This document shows, piece after piece, positions 61,929-64,000 of a DNA stretch of 64,000 bases. How positions within the stretch are numbered: the stretch's first letter is position 1; each line of letters starts with the position of its first letter. The stretch covers positions 477,001 to 541,000 of the forward strand of contig JACATO010002134.1 in the NCBI GenBank assembly GCA_018389105.1, written 5' to 3'. Origin of the DNA: Nautilus pompilius (Eukaryota > Mollusca > Cephalopoda > Nautilida > Nautilidae). A program made the position numbers and the translations under genes. Below the pieces are notes generated by a model. The model did not search any database. It was not told the DNA's origin and saw only the letters and a program-made list of their open reading frames with translations.

Positions 61929-62444
61929 TACAATATATATTTTGAAGAGCATTATCAAGGACTCTATCACTTGTTGAAGGATTTTATTAGAAATACTAAA
62001 GAGGTTTAGAAAACTGATAGTGAATGAAAAAAAAATTTTTATTAGATAACCTAGATCATATGAATAAACTGCAAGTGTTTAACATTTGTTGTTTTAGTTG
62101 TCAACATTTAGTTTTTATGAGGCTTCATGGGTTTGCTGATGAAGGAACTCTCTTGTATTTCTATTACCTGCCATTGGTAATTTCAACCATTTTATTTTGC
62201 ATTATTCAACATATGTACACTGTTTTCACATAGATTTGTTAATCTAGTTTTTCCATCACAGTATACCCTAACACTGTCCTCTTGCTGAAAGAATCACTCC
62301 AAAAGTGATTTAGTGATCCTTAGAAGAACGACTTTGTGCCAAAACCAGCCAATCAAATTGAGTAAATTAACCAAATTTTAAAAGAAATTCTTTTGATCTG
62401 CTGTCATGTACAAGGCCAAGACATTTTTTTTTAGAAGAAATTGC
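61929..62444. other. intronic, nothing recognised
   Basis: No feature seen. Confidence 0.4.
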
Positions 62445-62526
62445 TAGGGACATTTAAATGAAACTAGAGGCCTCAGATACCATTACAAAAATGCTATTTC
62501 AGCTTGGTTTTGTTTGAACATCTCTA
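62445..62526. mobile_element. ultra-short palindromic MITE, copy 4
   Basis: TAGGGACATTTAAATGAAAC opens and GGTTTTGTTTGAACATCTCT closes with TA. The core GATACCATTACAAAAATGCT aligns with copies 2 and 3. Diverged by substitutions rather than large gaps. Confidence 0.65.
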
Positions 62527-62803
62527 GTACTGCCAGCTGAGATGAAAAGAAAGAAACACTGTCTTAAAATATTAAACTGGAAGAAAGAACTGCTTTTGGT
62601 AGAGTGGAGTTTTGTATCTTGCCTGGTTTTTAGCTAACATTTAAAACGTTTTGCACAGTGGAAAAATGATGCTTTAGGTGTGGAGAGTGCTTTGAGTTTT
62701 TTTAATAAACATTTGTTGTTTTTTTGTTTTAACCCCTGTTGTATTTGGCTGTTAATATAGGCCAGGATCCAGAACACGTCAGGTGGTAAAGATGGGGAGC
62801 ATA

Positions 62804-63040
62804 TGACATCAGAAACTAAGGCCAGCACAAAAGTGCCTAATGTACTTTGATATTGTCTGGCCTAACAAACCTGCCAAAGGTTCTCACTAGAACTCTGTTT
62901 TTTAGATGTGGGAGGAAACCCACATGGCTAGCTGGTGAAGAACAAAGAGAGACCATGCCAGAGAGAGTATGCCAAACTCTGCTGTTTCTTGCAGGAATCA
63001 AACGCAAGGTCCTCAGTCTTAGCAGGCCATTAGTCTATGT
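62804..63040 (-). repeat. tRNA-headed SINE, copy 10 (nearly full length)
   Basis: Minus orientation. On the minus strand it reads, from the right, ATAGACTAATGGCCTGCTAA, B box GCGTTTGATTCC, TTTGGCATACTCTCTCTGGC, ACCAGCTAGCCATGTGGGTT, TCCTCCCACATC, CTTTGGCAGGTTTGTTAGGC and the 3' tail GGCCTTAGTTTCTGATGTC. The tail is shared with copy 5. Confidence 0.75.
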
Positions 63041-63748
63041 TCAACAAATATTTCTTGAAATTTTCTAATCTACTTAAGACTTTAACCATTTACAAATGAA
63101 AGTTTTGCTATTTTAAATAGTTTTTTTTAAAAGAATATTTCTTTGTGAGCCTTTTTGTAGTTTCTTGTTGCATCCATGACTTTTACAAGCTGTTTTTTTT
63201 TTCCTTTTCTTTGCATATTTAGTTATAATAGAGGGACAAGAAATCTTTCAACCTATGTTAAGCCCCTGTCCTTTCAAACTTTCTCCAGGGAGATTTTTAA
63301 GTGAATTCATGGTGGTTAAGCAGTGTATTCCCTGCATTTTAGCACTCTTATTTTGGAAAACTCAAAAAGATGCTTACATGCATTGAGCATTCTGTGATGT
63401 TTATAAAGTTTTAAATCATACCTTCTTGTAGCCTGCAGCCATAAAGAGCAAGAAAAATGATTTTTGTCTCCCTGTTCCATGCTATTTAAAATTTTAAAAT
63501 GGTCTCAGTCACAACTAAAGAGTTACATTTTTTTTTTTTTTATTTTTGTAAATCAGTCAGAATAAAATCTTTTATTCCCTTAATCACATGCTTTTTATCC
63601 CATTTCATCATCTTTAAAAAACTAACACCAGTTCCTGAGCTTGCATACTCCAAAGGACATCTGGGAAAAACTTTAAATGAAGAATACTTGGTGTTTTCTA
63701 TTTAATGAACCTAATATCCTAACCACTCTTTAACATTGTTTATCTCAG
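63041..63748. other. intronic, nothing recognised
   Basis: AT-rich with T-runs near 63188 and 63527. No feature seen. Confidence 0.4.
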
Positions 63749-63806
63749 GAGCTTTCCTGCCTGAATTTGGGGATGCTGCCTCTTACCTAATGCCAGCTAT
63801 CCCCAG
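63749..63806 (+). other. possible 58-nt cassette exon (unproven)
   Basis: Acceptor ACATTGTTTATCTCAG and donor CCCCAG|GTGTGT bracket 58 nt open in the phase set by exon 56253: the leftover G joins GA to give Gly, then AFLPEFGDAASYLMPAIP. This does not resemble the PDZ1 continuation of GRIP (normally GxDKDGKPxVSNL), and 58 is not a multiple of three, so inclusion would change the phase. It may be a chance pair of splice sites or an alternative exon. Confidence 0.15.
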
Positions 63807-64000
63807 GTGTGTTACATTCTAGCATTATGACTTTCATCATCAGATGTATTACACTGCTCTTCTTACTCTAAACCTTTTTTGGTACATGGGCATCACATGT
63901 CAAAGGATTGTTTGTGCTTGTTGTTTTATTTTTAACTGGGCCCTTAATTTTAGTTGGTTTTTGAAATAAATTTTTAGAAGTATTTTCTTTTAGCAGTCAG

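Noticed and set aside
1-64000. LTR retroelements, retrovirus-like or Polinton-like elements, CRISPR arrays, rRNA genes
   Set aside because: No paired long terminal repeats, pol or capsid motifs, regularly spaced repeats or rRNA cores were recognised on either strand.

Overview
This window looks like a metazoan nuclear genome, most likely an invertebrate and tentatively a mollusc or other lophotrochozoan. It is AT-rich, packed with homopolymer and dinucleotide runs, and contains tiny exons with GT-AG borders separated by very long introns. There are tRNA-headed SINEs, and at least four DNA-transposon groups (Tc1, mariner, pogo/Tigger, hAT) in various stages of decay. No bacterial-style genes, rRNA, CRISPR array or clear LTR/retroviral element was recognised. 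The lineage call rests only on the divergence of the GRIP peptide from vertebrate forms and on the repeat style, so it is weak.

The host gene is on the + strand. Two exons, 39590-39643 (54 nt) and 56253-56324 (72 nt), join in phase and encode the linker plus the first strands of PDZ domain 1 of a GRIP-type multi-PDZ scaffold (glutamate-receptor-interacting protein family). The peptide TTVVELVKQEGCSLGLTISG is close to the vertebrate GRIP1/GRIP2 PDZ1 start. Both splice junctions split a codon after its first base. Two upstream candidates end in exactly the phase needed to join exon 39590: a short ORF at 10766-10856 with a strong GTAAGC donor, and another at 4699-4765 inside a GC/CpG-rich block (about 3836-5020) that looks like a promoter. 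They could be alternative first exons. Introns would be about 28.7 kb, 16.6 kb and more than 7.6 kb. A possible 58-nt exon at 63749-63806 is noted but not trusted.

Layout: 1-3835 AT-rich with nothing recognised; 3836-5020 CpG-rich promoter-like block; 5020-10700 intergenic or intron with one Tc1 relic; 10718-10856 candidate first coding exon; 10857-39589 a giant intron. That intron holds SINEs, a nearly full-length Tc1 of a type I know from fishes (16459-18007), a mariner of the SETMAR/Hsmar1 kind (19001-20219), a long CA/CAGA/CGCA microsatellite (23394-23698), a Tigger C-terminal scrap, a short mariner, a Tc1 relic, an internally deleted Tigger with a hAT MITE inserted just upstream (8-bp target duplication), and a pogo-type MITE (34770-35371). 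The next introns hold more SINEs, a second copy of the pogo MITE (56524-57086), another Tigger relic (52862-53627) and another Tc1 relic (about 60401-61928).

The most novel signal is an ultra-short palindromic MITE of about 80 bp, ending in TAGGGATGTTCAAATGAAAC-like inverted repeats, present in four diverged copies (20690, 32266, 39717, 62445).
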